Shown here in pieces: positions 27,301 to 40,073 of a stretch of DNA of 64,000 nucleotides. Made by a program: the position numbers and the translations under genes. Under the pieces are notes generated by a model that was not told the origin of the DNA, did no database searches, and worked only from the letters and a program-made list of their open reading frames with translations. How positions within the stretch are numbered: the first letter of the stretch is position 1; each line of letters starts with the position of its first letter. Source of the stretch: Pipra filicauda (taxonomy: Eukaryota; Chordata; Aves; Passeriformes; Pipridae); the NCBI RefSeq assembly GCF_003945595.2, contig NW_024104416.1:1439878-1503877 (forward strand), given 5' to 3'.

Positions 27301-27451
27301 AGCCTTTCTACTGGAGGGCTCTTTAGGTGCCCTTCAAACAGGGCTGACACATATGGAACAGTGACCACCTTCCAAATAGTTCCCAGATCCAGGGGCAGCC
27401 ATTACCTCTCCCCTGCTTCAGGGTTAGGCTCCTAAAAGGACCAGTGATGCC

Positions 27452-27457
27452 AATTTG
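27452..27457. repeat. Target-site duplication, left copy
   Basis: AATTTG, identical to 27820-27825 and directly abutting the TG end of the LTR. A 6-bp duplication is what class II (ERVK-like) elements leave. Confidence 0.6.
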
Positions 27458-27521
27458 TGCCCCCAAAAAGGCGCGGAAGAACTGCTCAGAGACAGAATTT
27501 TCAGTCTATAAGCAGGAGGTA

Positions 27522-27527
27522 TTTATT
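27522..27527 (-). promoter_or_regulatory. LTR polyadenylation signal
   Basis: AATAAA on the minus strand, about 76 bases downstream of the LTR TATA box. That spacing fits the R region of a retroviral LTR. Confidence 0.65.
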
Positions 27528-27602
27528 TACGGCCGGGGAGCGGCCGGGGAGCAGCCAGGTCGCCCTGGACAGCCTACTCCAACGAGAAACTTACAATTTG
27601 AG

Positions 27603-27611
27603 CTTTTTATA
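27603..27611 (-). promoter_or_regulatory. LTR TATA box
   Basis: TATAAAAAG on the minus strand, placed between the GC-box-bearing U3 and the polyadenylation signal, as expected for an LTR core promoter. Confidence 0.65.
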
Positions 27612-27819
27612 CACTTTTTGCCAAGCAATTACATCACATATTATGAATATTCATTACATTGCAACATCTACTTTTAATATTCATAACAGGCGGAGTTGAG
27701 GCGGAGTTAGAGGTGTGGTCTTTAATTTGGGGAGCACTTTGGTGGTAGTTCCGTTCTTCCTTCATCATGAACCTGCTGTCCTCACCATCATCCTCCTCAT
27801 AAACTTTTGAACCTTCCCT

Positions 27820-27825
27820 AATTTG
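27820..27825. repeat. Target-site duplication, right copy
   Basis: AATTTG, matching 27452-27457. The LTR end next to it is CT on the plus strand where CA is expected, so this boundary has one mismatch to the canonical form. Confidence 0.55.
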
Positions 27826-28864
27826 GGTAGTTTCCTTGTGCATTTGGCAGGGATTTCCAGTGTCTGGCAGAAGTTCCTGATTTCTTGGCTTGTCCCTTTT
27901 CTTATCTCCCTTTGTTTTCTTCCATATGTCCTTTTTTTGTGTGTGCTAGCATTTCTAGTTCTCCCCGTTCATGCCCATGTTCCCTCATGTCAAAGTGACC
28001 TGTATCCTAGTGGATTTATTGCCTCCACTGTTTCCTAATACTGAGCTCTATGTGCTTTGCTGAAAGCCTGCATTTGTGCTTAACTCTCTCTAATCCTTAC
28101 ATTGCTTTACTAAATTCACTTCTCAGGTGTTACCTGGCTTCACCAGCTGACCCTGGCTCCTGCTTGTGAGATAAAGTGCCCTGGGCTCTGGGCCTGGACA
28201 GCACACCAGGACACACCTCTGAGACATGTTGGAGCAGAGAGGACTCTGCTCACCTGATGTGCATTAGTGCAAAATGCTTCATTACCCACTTTTTTTTGAA
28301 AAGGCAAATAAATTGAAATACAAGAAAATATCCTTGAGAAAACAAACAGCTTCTTACAGTTGCTTGTGGGGCGGAACTGAAATCCTTCACACTTTATACA
28401 AGTTTTATTCTTCAAAACTCTTTTCTCAGGGGATTTTTTTTTTTTAACCTTTCTGTCCTTCACAAGATGCACTCTCAATTTCACTACAGTAGGCTGGAAT
28501 CTTCCAAACTATTTCTGGGTTTTACAGAGCCTGTACTGCAACTCAACCTTTCCCCATAATTCTCCCTCCTCCCAGACAATCCTTGAGCACGCCAAGTTAC
28601 TGTTGTGCTCTTCATCTGTTTAACACACACGCAGTTCAGATGACAGTGGCTCGTGTCAAACCCTCCTGATGTCATTACAAATTAAGGAGGCTATAATTCA
28701 GACATTTACTTGCAGCTTCTCCATTCGTCACTGAAATATTTTCCACAGTCTTGCGCTTTACTTGAGCTGTTTAGAGTGAAAACTGTGACCATTCTAAACA
28801 TTTTAGTTAAAATAAGAAACCTTGAATCTCAGGTAGACACAATTAATGTGATTTCCTGCACTGA
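27826..28864. other. Unannotated spacer
   Basis: About 1 kb between the LTR and the next CR1. A T-rich stretch lies at 28434-28446. Open frames at 28140-28484 (minus) and 28484-28675 (minus) are not family-like. Confidence 0.5.
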
Positions 28865-29455
28865 GTCACAGAATTACAGAATTATTAGGATTTGAAGGGA
28901 CCTCCAGGGATCATCCAGTTCAACCTCCTGCCCAGGCAGAGTCACCTGGAGCAGGTGACACCGGAATGTGTCCAGGTGGGTTTGGAATGTCTCCAGAGAG
29001 GGAGACTCCAGGACCTCCCTGGGCAGCTGTTCCAGTGCTTTCCATGGAAAGAAGTTCTTCCTCATGTAGATGTGGAACTTCTTATGTTTTAGTTTATGGC
29101 CATTGGTCCTTATCCTGTTGCTGGGCACCACTGAAAAGAGTCTGGCACCATCCTCTGACACCCACCTTTGAGATATTTATATGGATTAATGAGATCCACT
29201 CTCAGTCTTCTCCAAATTAACTAGGCCAGCTCCCTCAGTCTCTCCTCATCAGAGGGATGCTCCAGACCCCTCACCATCTCTGTGGGCTCCATTGGACCTG
29301 CTTCAGTAGCTCCTTTTCTTTCTTGATCTGTGGAGACCAGAATTGAACACAACACTCCAGCTGTGGCCTCACTAGGGATGAGTAGAGGGGCAGGATCTCC
29401 TCTCTCACCTTCTGGTCACACTCTTCCCAATGCACCCCAGCTATTTTCTCTTCTT
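28865..29455 (-). mobile_element. CR1 LINE 3' fragment, about 590 bp
   Basis: The longest CR1 piece in the window, antisense. It begins at the 3' terminus (TCACAGAATTACAGAATTAT), then GAAGGGACCTCCAGGGATCA, TCCAGTTCAACCTCCTGCCC, GACCTCCCTGGGCAGCTGTT and GTTCTTCCTCATGTAGATGT. It continues to GGCCATTGGTCCTTATCCTG, CAGTCTCTCCTCATCAGAGG, CAACACTCCAGCTGTGGCCT and TGAGTAGAGGGGCAGGATCT, and fades near TTTTCTCTTC. The sequence belongs to a different CR1 subfamily from the 9 and 14.8 kb copies. Frames at 28874-29220 are repeat-derived. Confidence 0.92.
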
Positions 29456-32277
29456 GGTGTCTATCACTCTCCTATCCTCATAAAAGCCTGATTTCCAACA
29501 CCATACATGTTTTTCCCTTGTTTGCCCCCGTATTTCAGACATCTAATCCTAATTTCTTTGAAGCTAGTCCCATTTATTTTCTGAACTTTACTCTTTTGTT
29601 AAAGCACTGCAGGCTTATGAGTTCTACAAATTGTCCTCTCTGGAAACTGCTTTTCGTTTGCAGACTTTCAGGCTCCTGAGTGCTTGGTTTATAACATAGT
29701 CATTGTTTGAACTCTAGTAAGACTACACCAATACAAACAAACAAAAAACTAACTAAAAAGCAAGAAAACTGAACTCCTTCACCCAAATAATCAAAGTATT
29801 TTATCTAACCCTTCCCAGGGCAATGAAAATTTTGATCGTGGGAGCTTATGTTTAGCTGCAGATGAATCTTCGGGGGTCATAATGTTGTATGTTTTAAATA
29901 AAGCCATAAAGCAGGGCAGAAAGGTCACTGTGGTAGTGACAATGCCTCATGCTCACTGGAATGCACCAAGAACTGTTCCTCCAGGCTTGCTTTAGACCAG
30001 GTGATCCTGTCTTCTCCTTGTGCCAACTTAATATCAGGAAGAGCTTGGAATTTTTTGTTTGTTTGGATTTTCTGAAGAGATTTCAAGGATGTGCTTGGCC
30101 CTTACTTGCAGACTATTCTGTCACACAACTAGGAATTTCAGTATTAAAGAAAAAGTACTAAAACTTTCACAAAATACCATGACTTTAGCAGCTGATATTC
30201 TGAGAAGGATAAACAAACAGAAATCAAAGTTGCAAGAATCCTAATAACACTCCAGGAGACAGCAACAATGCCAACACATGGAAATCATTCAAAGACAGCA
30301 GTATAGGATTTATCTCAAAGTCAACAGAAGCTCATCACAGTCCATAAAAACAAGTCAACAGCTATATTAACACTGAACAGTAACATTTCCAACAGGAAAT
30401 TCAATTCTGTAATCAGTGAACACTTAAGAATTATCATAATATTTTAAAGTGCATTTTCTTAGGAGTTTGATTCCAGAAATTAGGGGCGGGAAGGGCACCT
30501 GATACAAATGGTTCTGGAAAGGAATAATGACCAAATGGTTCCATTGTATGGCTTAGGAAAAAAAAAAATTCTTAGACATCAGTAAATAACTCTAAACCAA
30601 GCTGTGTTTTTTTGGTTTTTTTCACAGCTGGAATACTAGTTTTTATTACAGCTCAACTGGCATTGCAAATTAAAATCCATCTCTGTTTTCCAAACTGCTA
30701 CTTAAAATGGCTTCCACCAACTGTTACAGTCGGATATTATGTTGTCATTTATGCATTAGGTGGGAATGGTTCAATAGCATGAATATTTAAAAACAAGTAC
30801 ATGGAAAGTATTTTAATTGGGTCTCCATTGCTAACTGCTGAGTTATGTTCCCAAGGTTTGGTCAAAACTTGCTTAATTTTTCATTACCTGTGGAATCAAG
30901 ATCCTTTGTAGGTGCATCTCGGGGTGTCTGATCACAGCAGAACAGCTTTGCACTTTTAATGGATGTCAATTAAAGTACTCAGCAGACTCCTACCATGCTG
31001 GTTAGTCTATGCTGAACAATTTATTTGGTGAACTCTTCCTTAGAGACGTTAAATGGGGGAAAACACCACGTGATCATGGACAAAGATACAACAGAATGAC
31101 AGTAAGAACATTGGAACTTCTGGTAGAGACTCTCAGTGGTTCCCAGTGAATCTACAAATGAAAAACTGTATTTTCCCTGCCCACCACATCTATAAAGTCC
31201 CAACACCCATGGAAGCTGAGACGAACATTGCAAAAAAGACAATTGTATGAGAATCTAAGTCTAATTTAATTTAAAATATTTATCTGAGGATACAATAGAC
31301 AACTGTCAGAGGCAACCAGATTATTCATAAAGAAATTAGGCAGTTCTGAAAGATTACAGTAAATCTTCACCATCAAGTTTCTAAACAGCTCCTAATGACT
31401 GACTGCAGCTTCTTCAGATGTTGTTACAAGCTTTTTCTCTTTAACCTGTAAATCACTTTCTACAAGTGACACAAGTATCAGTCTTATCTCTTACTCAGGG
31501 ACAGTCACATCCAAGTTATTCTTGTTCAGTTTGTTCGTGAGCATTCCCCCAGACCATCCCACTTTACAGAAATCCCCAGGATCCATGTACTGAAATTAAT
31601 AGTTTTAGGAGAGCTGAGTTATGAGACACACTGTTAAGGTCTTACCAGAAGAGCTATCAATTGCTCAACACTTACGAAAAAATCAACCCATTTATCCAGA
31701 AACCAAATAAGTTTTCATAAATATCAATTGAATCCTAAATATCATTAAAGCTCCTTAGGACCTGGACACCTGAAATATGTTGGATCAATTTTTAAAGGTC
31801 CATGCTATTTCAGTAAAAAGGTAATTATTTCTAGTTCAGGGATCCCAAAATGTTTGATTTTCAATGAAAGTGTCAAAATGACACTTATTTCAGGATATTT
31901 CTACCTCATAAGATACAAATTTCTCTTTCTATTTCCAAGCAAAAAGAAGTGTTGATAACTTCCAGGTTTACCTAAGATCCAATTATTAACTATATAGGTT
32001 TTAGGGAACCTGTATTAAGAGTAAAAAGAGTAGCCCTGCTGTTAAACAACTGTTTCCCTTGGCACAGAGAACTGTCAACCTTAAATCTTTACTGTACATA
32101 GTTAAACACCTTCAATTGAAGGGGACATGGAACGTACAGAGACATATTTTGATGAAGGCTGTACTCTCATTGCTTTGTGCCCATGTCAAAGATGGGAATT
32201 AGCTTGCAGGGATAAGCCTGTTTTGAAGGACCTGGTATTTATGGAAAAGAATAAGATGTTGTATGAAGAGATGATGT
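29456..32277. other. Unannotated AT-rich spacer
   Basis: About 2.8 kb with no recognised repeat or exon. Open frames at 29949-30161 and 31021-31242 are short and unsupported. Confidence 0.5.
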
Positions 32278-32310
32278 ATCATGATATATATATATTGGAT
32301 ATATCATGAT
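32278..32310. repeat. Perfect AT-rich palindrome with short loop
   Basis: ATCATGATATAT at 32278-32289 and its exact reverse complement at 32299-32310, separated by 9 bases. It could form a 12-bp cruciform or hairpin stem. It lies 8 bases before a CR1 fragment. Confidence 0.9.
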
Positions 32311-32317
32311 CAGTAGA

Positions 32318-32375
32318 ACTAGGAAGTGATTGTCCCTCTGGACTTGGCACTGGTGAGGCCACACCTTGAATCCTG
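32318..32375 (+). mobile_element. Short internal CR1 LINE fragment
   Basis: GGAAGTGATTGTCCCTCTGG, ACTTGGCACTGGTGAGGCCA and CACCTTGAATCCTG match, in order, a well-known conserved block of CR1 in its sense orientation. Both ends are missing, so the piece is an internal remnant of under 60 bases. Confidence 0.75.
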
Positions 32376-33299
32376 ATGACCAGGTGGATTCTCTCACCCA
32401 GTGGGAGAGACAGGAATTCTTTCATCTGCGTTGGATATGACTAAGTGATAAAACATAACAAAAGCAGGAATTTCAGAGGGGGGAAAAAAAGAAAAACTGT
32501 CAAGATTGAATAGTAAATCCACACCTATAATTATGGGGAGATGAATCAAAGATATTTTGAATGCTATTCATCAAACTTATTACTTTAGAGGAGCAATAGG
32601 ACAAGCCAGAGTACTGACACCATTACTTAACACAACCTGGCAAAAGGAGCCTCTGAACCACTTCCCTTCCTATTTCACGTGCACTCTGCCATATATGATA
32701 ACTTTAAGCAGCAGTGTCATATGTTATTATGTTTTATTGTTTAAATGGGCAATTTCCCAGCTAAGCTAGGCCTTGGGAAGCTCTTCAGATGCAAACCTAA
32801 CCAGGGAACTTGCATCTCTCTAGGCTGCACTTGCTGAAACACAGTGCTCTCCAGCTGACCTTCAGGAAGCACTGCTTGGAATCGTGCCTCACTCCAGGTC
32901 TATGACTCAGAATTTAATTACATTAGAGAAGGGTATGATCTGAAAAGCTGATGCTGTTTTTATTCCAACCACTGAGCCTCTTGCCAGCTCAGTTATCAAC
33001 CTTCATTCAGCTGAATGGTCCCCTGGGGATGTGTGGTGGCAGTGTTAATACAGAGCTTGTGGTGCTGGTTTTCCTGTGGTGGCTGCTCTCCTGGAGGAAA
33101 ACACGACAGGGCAGGGTAAGGGGGATGTCCAGTAATGCAATTCAGCCGGGCAGGAACTACTCTGTACACTGATCTACAAATTCTAAAATGTTGCTGAGAC
33201 AAAACTGCTTGATTTATATCTAAAAACCAGAACTGATCCTATGCTTTTCACACATTGTTAAGCCTAAATCAGTATCACCTCTGTGCCTGGTTAGGTTAG
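32376..33299. other. Unannotated spacer
   Basis: No recognised element. The frame at 32951-33172 is isolated and not family-like. Confidence 0.5.
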
Positions 33300-33516
33300 A
33301 GACTGGGAAGAATCCTACCCTGTGAGGATGTTGAAGCCCTGGCACAGGTTGCCCAGAGAAGCTGTGGCTGCCCCATCCCTGGAAGTGTCCAAGGCCAGGT
33401 TGGACAGGGCTTGGAGCAACCTGGGCTGGTGGAAGGTGTCCCTGCCCATGGCAGGGAGTGGAATGAGATGAGCTTTAAGGTCCCTTCCAACCCAAACCAC
33501 TCTGTGATTCCTATTA
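33300..33516 (+). mobile_element. CR1 LINE 3' fragment
   Basis: Sense-strand CR1 tail: GCCCTGGCACAGGTTGCCCA, GAAGCTGTGGCTGCCCCATC, CCTGGAAGTGTCCAAGGCCA, GTGTCCCTGCCCATGGCAGG and TTTAAGGTCCCTTCCAACCC, ending CAAACCACTCTGTGATTCC. It is about 215 bp and 5'-truncated. Minus-strand frames at 33296-33608 are antisense to it. Confidence 0.94.
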
Positions 33517-36500
33517 CAAGTGAATGATTGTAGAAGACATCCAGAATTATTATTGCCAACATTTCTGGCTATTGGGGAAATAACACTCAAAAAGAGACCT
33601 GAATTCACTGAAATTTTTTTTGTTTGAATGTTTGTTTTTGAGTCTCATAAAATGGATTTACTACAAATTAAACTCTGAGCAAACAGGTTTCTGTATTAGA
33701 GGACAGCACCACTACAGAATGTTCAATATTCCTTCTCCAAAAAGGAAGGCTGAAAAGTTGAAGTTACTTCCAAAATGCACCAGTTTCTATACAGCTGCAC
33801 ATAACTTTCAGGAACAGTATTTCCCAGTTATGCTCTAAACCAAAGTTAACATTTATATTATTCCAGTTATTCCCAAGAGCATGGAACAGGCTATTGTTTT
33901 GCTGTTTTATAAATACTATTTTAACCTGACAATTTCTTACACAAATAATATCGTTTTCCTAACAAGGAAAAGGGTTACTACCAAAGCAAAATGGGGGGAT
34001 ATAAAACCAAAAACCAAATCATCTAATGCAAGCCCTCTTCTGGGTGTGTTCCCTGACAGATGTGCTGGACAGAAGCTGCAGAGCTGAACTGAACACTGTG
34101 TCACACTCAGACCAAAGTCCATCTGGTCCAGGCGTCCCCCTCACACAGCAACCAACACAATGCTTCAGGGAGAACATTTTAATAAACAGCTACAAGTTAA
34201 TTTTCACCAAGTTGTTACTGACACTCTCTTAACACACACCAAGTTTCATCTCAACAGTATTAATTGTTACAAATACATGCAGATAAACAACTTAATCCCA
34301 GGCCTTGAGGTCCCTCTCAAGCCCTTTTAAGGCTGGGGCCTTAAAAGTCAGTTCTTCAGCCACTAAAATGAATGGCACCTATAAATTCAGAAATTACAAA
34401 GCCCAGACAAGATGTAGCAACATCTGATTGAGAGATCATAGGATTTCTTCAATGAATCCCTTTTTATAGTTGGGGTTTCAAAATCCTTAAAAACTGTTCA
34501 ATCTAAAAAAAAAAAAAACCAACCCAAAACCAAAACAACAGAAAACCCAAATAAAACTGACATAGAATGCACTAAATTATTGGTAAATTAATTCAATTGT
34601 TACTTAACTTCTCTGAAAAACAAAAATCACCTTGTTCCTCAACTAAACTTCCTGAGTTTTGACATACAGCCATTGAATCTCATTGTATCTTTTGTCTCCT
34701 AGACTAAGAAGTCAAATACCTCCTCCTAGATAGTTATTGACTCTGACCAAGTCCCTTAATATGCTGATTTAATTAAGCGAAAAAAATTCAGATCTCAGAG
34801 AAGCACAAGGGATTCCAGTAATGTACAATGACAGAAATAAGGGCATCAAAATTTGAAAGTATTTAGCTGCTAATATGAGAATGAAATAAAATGTAGGCAT
34901 CTAAATACTGGCAAAATCTTAACTGTTAGTACAGAAATCCCCTAGTGCACAGAAACCTTAACTATCTACTTTCACTGATGCCCAGAGTGTACCTGTGTGT
35001 ATTTCTAGAATTAAACAATTTGATTCCTAGCTAACTCAAAAGCCCAGTCTGGACACAAAAGTGAGGTACTCCTTCATCTAGATTGACAATGGGCCTTGCT
35101 CTGGAAGGGTTCATAAATCATTCCTTACCAAAAAACCCAGGATAAATCCCACAGAGAACACAGTGACAGCTGCCATTCTTTTAAAGTGCAGGAGGAGCTG
35201 AGAAAGGAGGGGGGAGCAGTGCTCCTGCTTCCCCTTCAGGTGTCTGAACACACACTCAGAAGCAGCACAGAAAGGTCCCCTTTGTCTGCCCAAGTGACTT
35301 CAAACCACATCTCCACCCTCTAGAAAATACAGACACCACGAGTAAACTTAAATCTTACCAGCAAGGAAAATATAAATCCTTCTTCGCCCTCGTGGTTTCC
35401 CAGTGCTCTGACAGCTCTGCACTTTGTGCTTGGGTGCTGTGAAACTCTCACTGAAAAAGCGACACCGGGGGAAATCAGCATCAAGATTAGAACAAAAGAT
35501 TCCATTAGAAAAACAGGTGCTAAGAAGCAGGTTGTATCTTTTGTATTTCAGTGTTGTCTGACAGAACTCACATTAATCCTGTTTATCCTGATCAAGAATC
35601 CCCTGGCCATTGTACCCCCCAGTTGCACACGAAGACATCATAGTGGGAGCACACAGGGCACTGATTTTGCATCACCATCCCCAAGACATTCAGAACCCCT
35701 TTTTCCACGTTGGAAGTCTCTCATACCGAAAGCATATTGAAATGCTTCTGATCAGAAGTGAAAAACAAATTGTTTTCACCTATTCTGCCAAGTGTCCTGG
35801 GTTGTTTTGGAATTGGGCCCATCTCAATCGCTCATCTTTTTCAGCATGTCCAACCTCTTTCATTACGGATTTTATGCATCTCCAAATTGATAAGTTTGTG
35901 GGGTTTGTTCTTGTTTTGTTTTTTTTTTAAGTAAAAAGTGAAGTAGAAGGCAGAATCTGCATTTTCAAGGCTCCGGGAAGATTTGACTTTGTAGTAATTC
36001 CCCAGTTGTAATTGCCTTTCCAGACAGTTTAAATCCATTTAGAAAGTTCCATGTTAACTCTGTAGCCTCAAGAGCCTTGTCTCCAGAAATAGCTCCCGTT
36101 TGAACTGTAGCTGTGGTGTCTATTTTAAATCAAGTCTGTGGCTGTTTTTTACCTGGGGAGCCTGTGCATTGAGACAGGCCTTTCAGGGCCATGTGAAAGG
36201 GCAGACAGGAGTGCACACACCTGAAGGAAAGCCAGCTGGTGCCAGGGCTCAGCTGGAAGGCCAGGGGAGCTGCCTGAAGACACCCCAAAGGTGACACTCA
36301 CACTCAGTGTGTTGTGGCACAAAGCAAACAACACACAAATCCTGTTGCACTAAAACTAAAGGAGTGAACGTGGAATTATTTTTTTCCTGTGTAGCTAAAC
36401 CACACGTGGAATTTTTTTTAGCTGTCCTTTGATTTGAAACTGTTGGTAATTAAATCCTAGTACAGGTCTAATACTTCAGTGTGCTTCCTCTAATCATAAT

Positions 36501-37917
36501 TATCACATTTGCAAAGAGCTACAGGGACCAGGCTGTTAGAAAAAGACAATTTCTCTTTTTTAATAACTTCACAAGGTAATTGTTTGCAAATAAGCTTGGG
36601 AGCTACAGTTGGTGAACAAGTTCATGGCTCATTTTGAAGTCAATGGTAGAAGCAACAGGCCAGCCCATGTGCTGGGAAGGTTCATATCCCACACAGCCTG
36701 GCCTTTATCATCACACTCCCAAAGCTTCACTCATACACCTCCATTTGTCACCCTTGACTCCAGAGTTTTCATCAGTTTGATGAGGAGTATGTAAAGGGCA
36801 CCCTCCACTCATGATCAATGAACACTCAGGGCAAATCCAAACAATTTTAAAATCAACCTCTGGGGTGTGCAAATACATTCAGGCTCTAGAGCCCTGTTCA
36901 GTCCCCTGGATCTTGTTAACTAGTCATAAACCTGAGAATTCCTGTTCAGCTGTCAAGCCATTATATACCCCCCTCAATGGTTTGACATGGAAAGCTGCAC
37001 AGTTTGCAGTGACATTTGCTGCAGCACAGCAACTCTGCTTGGAGAGACCCCAGTTTAAATGTAGCATGAACTGCTCCCAGAGAAGAGGGAGTGGGCTCAG
37101 GGCCAGCCCAATATTGAGGTGAATTGATATCAAAACCCCATTATGAAGTGATCTGTTGCAAGCTTTGAATTATTCTCACAAAAGCTGCACCTCAGGCTAT
37201 CTGGGCTCCTGCACAATAGAATTCAGTCAAATCACTCTTCCACAGCACTTGCCCACAGCCCATTCAACTCTCAACAGTGCTTCCACTGATTAAAACACCA
37301 TAATCAATGGCCAAAACAAATTAAAGAGGGGGATAAAGAGTCATCTGCCATCATTTGTATGTTCTTATCTTTCAAAGGGTTCTAGCAATTAATCTGTTGG
37401 AAGTTTTATTGTCATCAAGTGAACACTTTATTTTGTAGAACACTATGGGTAAAAGATGTTGCAATGCAAACAAACAATGGCTGTTATGTTGTAAATCTGC
37501 TTCCAATTCTGATTCGTGCACTGAGGGCTTAGGATCTTTCTAAAGTAACAGATTTGTTTGCTGGTAAGAGGAAAAGTCCTTCTGTATGAGATTTAAAATT
37601 TAATCAGAATAAAAATGGCAAACTATCATTAGGAATACAGTGATCTGTGCTTGCATAATTAAGGGTGAATCATTTAAACAACTATTGATGAATGAATATA
37701 GAAATTCTAGAAACCATTAGCACATTCTTCACACTCAAAATATGATATAAAGTGCAATGAGGTGCAGTACAGACTCTTCCACAGATCTCATTCATCTATC
37801 ACAAAGTGAGAGATCGCATAACAAACCAGTTTGTTTCTCCTTTTTTTCTTTTGATTAATTCCTTTGAATGGTCTGCATTGGCCTTCATCCAGAACTCTCA
37901 AAAGTCACTGAGTGTTT
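33517..37917. other. Unannotated spacer
   Basis: About 4.4 kb. It contains an A14 run plus an A/C low-complexity tail at 34505-34555 and a T-rich run near 35914-35929. Nothing else is recognised, and the open frames here (for example 35426-35740 and 36811-37122) show no family signature. Confidence 0.5.
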
Positions 37918-38060
37918 CAAATCACAGAATATCCTGAGTTGGAAGGGACTCAGAAGGATCATGGAAGTCCAGCTCCTGGGTCAGGTGTCACTTCAGTTTT
38001 CTTACGACACTGCTCAGGGCAATCCCACTTCTTGCTCCTCTCCATACTTGGATGTGTGTG
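37918..38060 (-). mobile_element. CR1 LINE 3' fragment, partly decayed
   Basis: It begins with the antisense CR1 terminus ATCACAGAATATCCTGAGTT followed by GGAAGGGACTCAGAAGGATC and AGTCCAGCTCCTGGG. Similarity becomes faint after about 38000, so the right boundary is uncertain. Confidence 0.8.
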
Positions 38061-40035
38061 GATACCTGCATGCAAGTGCTTGCCTGTAGGCATATCCACC
38101 ACTAAAGAAATATAACAACACAAAAAAATCTAACGAGATATTCATATATTACAGCCATATATTCATTTGAAAATGAGAGACAGAAAGAGAGGTGCTACTG
38201 AGAGGATGTTGCTAGAATTGCTACATCAAACAATCAAAAGCTGGGAAAAAAAGGAGTGTAAAAAATTCCTCTCTCTCAGGATGTGACAACGAGAAATGAA
38301 TGCTAATCAGCTTGTACCATCACACCTGCTTTAAACTCTTTCTTCCCTTTTAGAGGAAATTATTAACTTCCCAGGGCAAGGCAGAGTAAAGCAGGGAACA
38401 GAGCAGTGAGGTTTGCCCCAGCACCTGTAAGCAGGTTTGTATTGTCTCAGTAATTATGATTTGAATGGGTATTGCAGAGATGTTATCATCTTCGATTACA
38501 GCTGCCATTTCCATAATGCCATTTCCATGTGAATGAAGAGCAAAGGCTGCCAGAAAAATGTTGACCCTCCCAGGTAATAATACACTGCTGATTGTGATAA
38601 CAGCAGAACTCCTGTGCTCTGTAAAAAAAAAAACAACTTTATAACAACAACAAAAAACCTGAAAAAACCCCGACTTACTATAGCCAGGGGTGGTTGTGTA
38701 AAGAAAATGTTAATCACTTGCTGCAGTTCAGGCACAAGGATGATTGTCCACAGAGCATTATAGCCAAAGTAGCAACTTCACTTGGTGCTTCACACCCTAC
38801 CTGAAGCCTGTTAATAACGACTGTTTAAAATCTGTTTAAAATAAAGAAACCCACAAAAAGAGCTTTTACATTTGACAAAAATTCACTGATGAATTTGGCA
38901 TCAGTGTCCGTATTTTAAGACAAATTACCAATAATATTCTTCAAGGACTGGTTTACAACCTTCCTGAACAAAAACGGTCAAGCATTCTGCTTCCTTTATT
39001 TCAATAGAAACAAAATAAACTCCAGTCTTTGTTTCAAGTACACTCTAAGTGCATACTAAAATGGGTTGTTTTTCAAAGCTACTGTGATATTGCAACTTCA
39101 ATCCTTGAAAATTATTTACTAATCAACATACCCCATAATTATCACTTAAAGGGTGCAATCTCTTTTCAGACCTAGCATAGAATTAAAAACAAGAGCCTAA
39201 TGCATAAATTTTCTTACAAAAATAATAGATTTAGTCATTTTTCCATTAAAGATTGTGGCAAAACTCCAATAATGATGAGCAAACTCCTAATAATATTTAA
39301 CTGTCATATGATTACTATGTAGCAATTCCATTAGTAATTAAAACTAAATGGCACTTAAGTAATGTATTACCTTCTACCTTTCTTAATAACTGTCCTTTCA
39401 AACTAAGGGTCAAATTAATGTCAGTGTATGTGAAAAATACTTAATAGGGTGACAAAAGGTGCTTTCTGTCTATTTATCCCTATAAAACGTCAGCCAAAGC
39501 CCTTCAATTCCCTTAAGCACAACACATCATCCAGGGGAGAACCAGAATAACCTCAAGCCTCAAGAAAATTGATTTAGTGAAAATGAAAGTTCCTGATACT
39601 CTTCTTTTTCTGCCTCTGTTCTTACAGCTGAATTTCTAACCAGCAGGCATGGGTGGTATCCTGATAAACCCACTCTGGGAAGCACAGCTTCGGGAGGGTC
39701 ACTCCTGCCTTCCCTTCCTTTCAGCATTCCCAGTGGCTCTGAGCTCTAGGGACCAGCACAAACCCAGCCTCGGGATCGCCAGGGATAATCTCTAAGCAAA
39801 GCAGGGCATCTGCATTTCAGCCTGCTTGGATTCCATCTGCCTCAGCTTCTGAAACATGTTGCTCTTCTGATTGAAATTCCTCTGCAGGGAGGCACTGGGA
39901 GTGCAATGGGGATAATGCCAGTGTCCAAAGAGTGCTTCTGCTGTAGCTAATAGGTAATTACAGCATTTTTAATGAACACCACCCTAAAGCATCCCATTCT
40001 GGGAATGAGCCCCCTTGCTGGTTCCAAATCTTCCC
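38061..40035. other. Unannotated spacer
   Basis: About 2 kb with no recognised element. The patch at 39640-39960 is somewhat GC-richer but has no exon-like signature. Confidence 0.5.
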
Positions 40036-40073
40036 TTTTTTTTTTTTTTCTGAAATTTTTTTTTTTTTTTTTT
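40036..40073 (+). repeat. Double poly(T) tract
   Basis: T14, then CTGAAA, then T18. Possibly two decayed poly(A) tails in antisense or simple slippage. No retrocopy body is recognised beside it. Confidence 0.9.

Larger units (their letters stand above)
27458..27819 (-). mobile_element. Solo LTR of an endogenous retrovirus, class II-like
   Basis: A 362-bp element transcribed on the minus strand. In that direction there is a U3 with two ACTCCGCC boxes (about 27688-27708), a TATAAAAAG box (27603-27611), an AATAAA polyadenylation signal about 80 bases on (27522-27527), and a short U5 ending in GGGGGCA. The U5 end has the canonical CA, but the opposite end starts AG instead of TG, which is one mismatch. 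The same 6-bp word flanks both sides. No gag, pol or env-like sequence or second LTR is seen in the window, so it is probably a solo LTR left by recombination between the two original LTRs. A duplicated CGGCCGGGGAG unit (27530-27551) makes the R/U5 region GC-rich. The minus-strand frame at 27634-27843 over U3 is not a recognised protein. The outer (U3) boundary rests mainly on the duplication. Confidence 0.75.

Noticed and set aside
27430..27451. A TGG-containing sequence next to the LTR U5 end, considered as a retroviral primer binding site
   Set aside because: It does not clearly match a tRNA 3' end, and the 6-bp duplication lies between the CA end and this sequence, which fits a flank of a solo LTR better.
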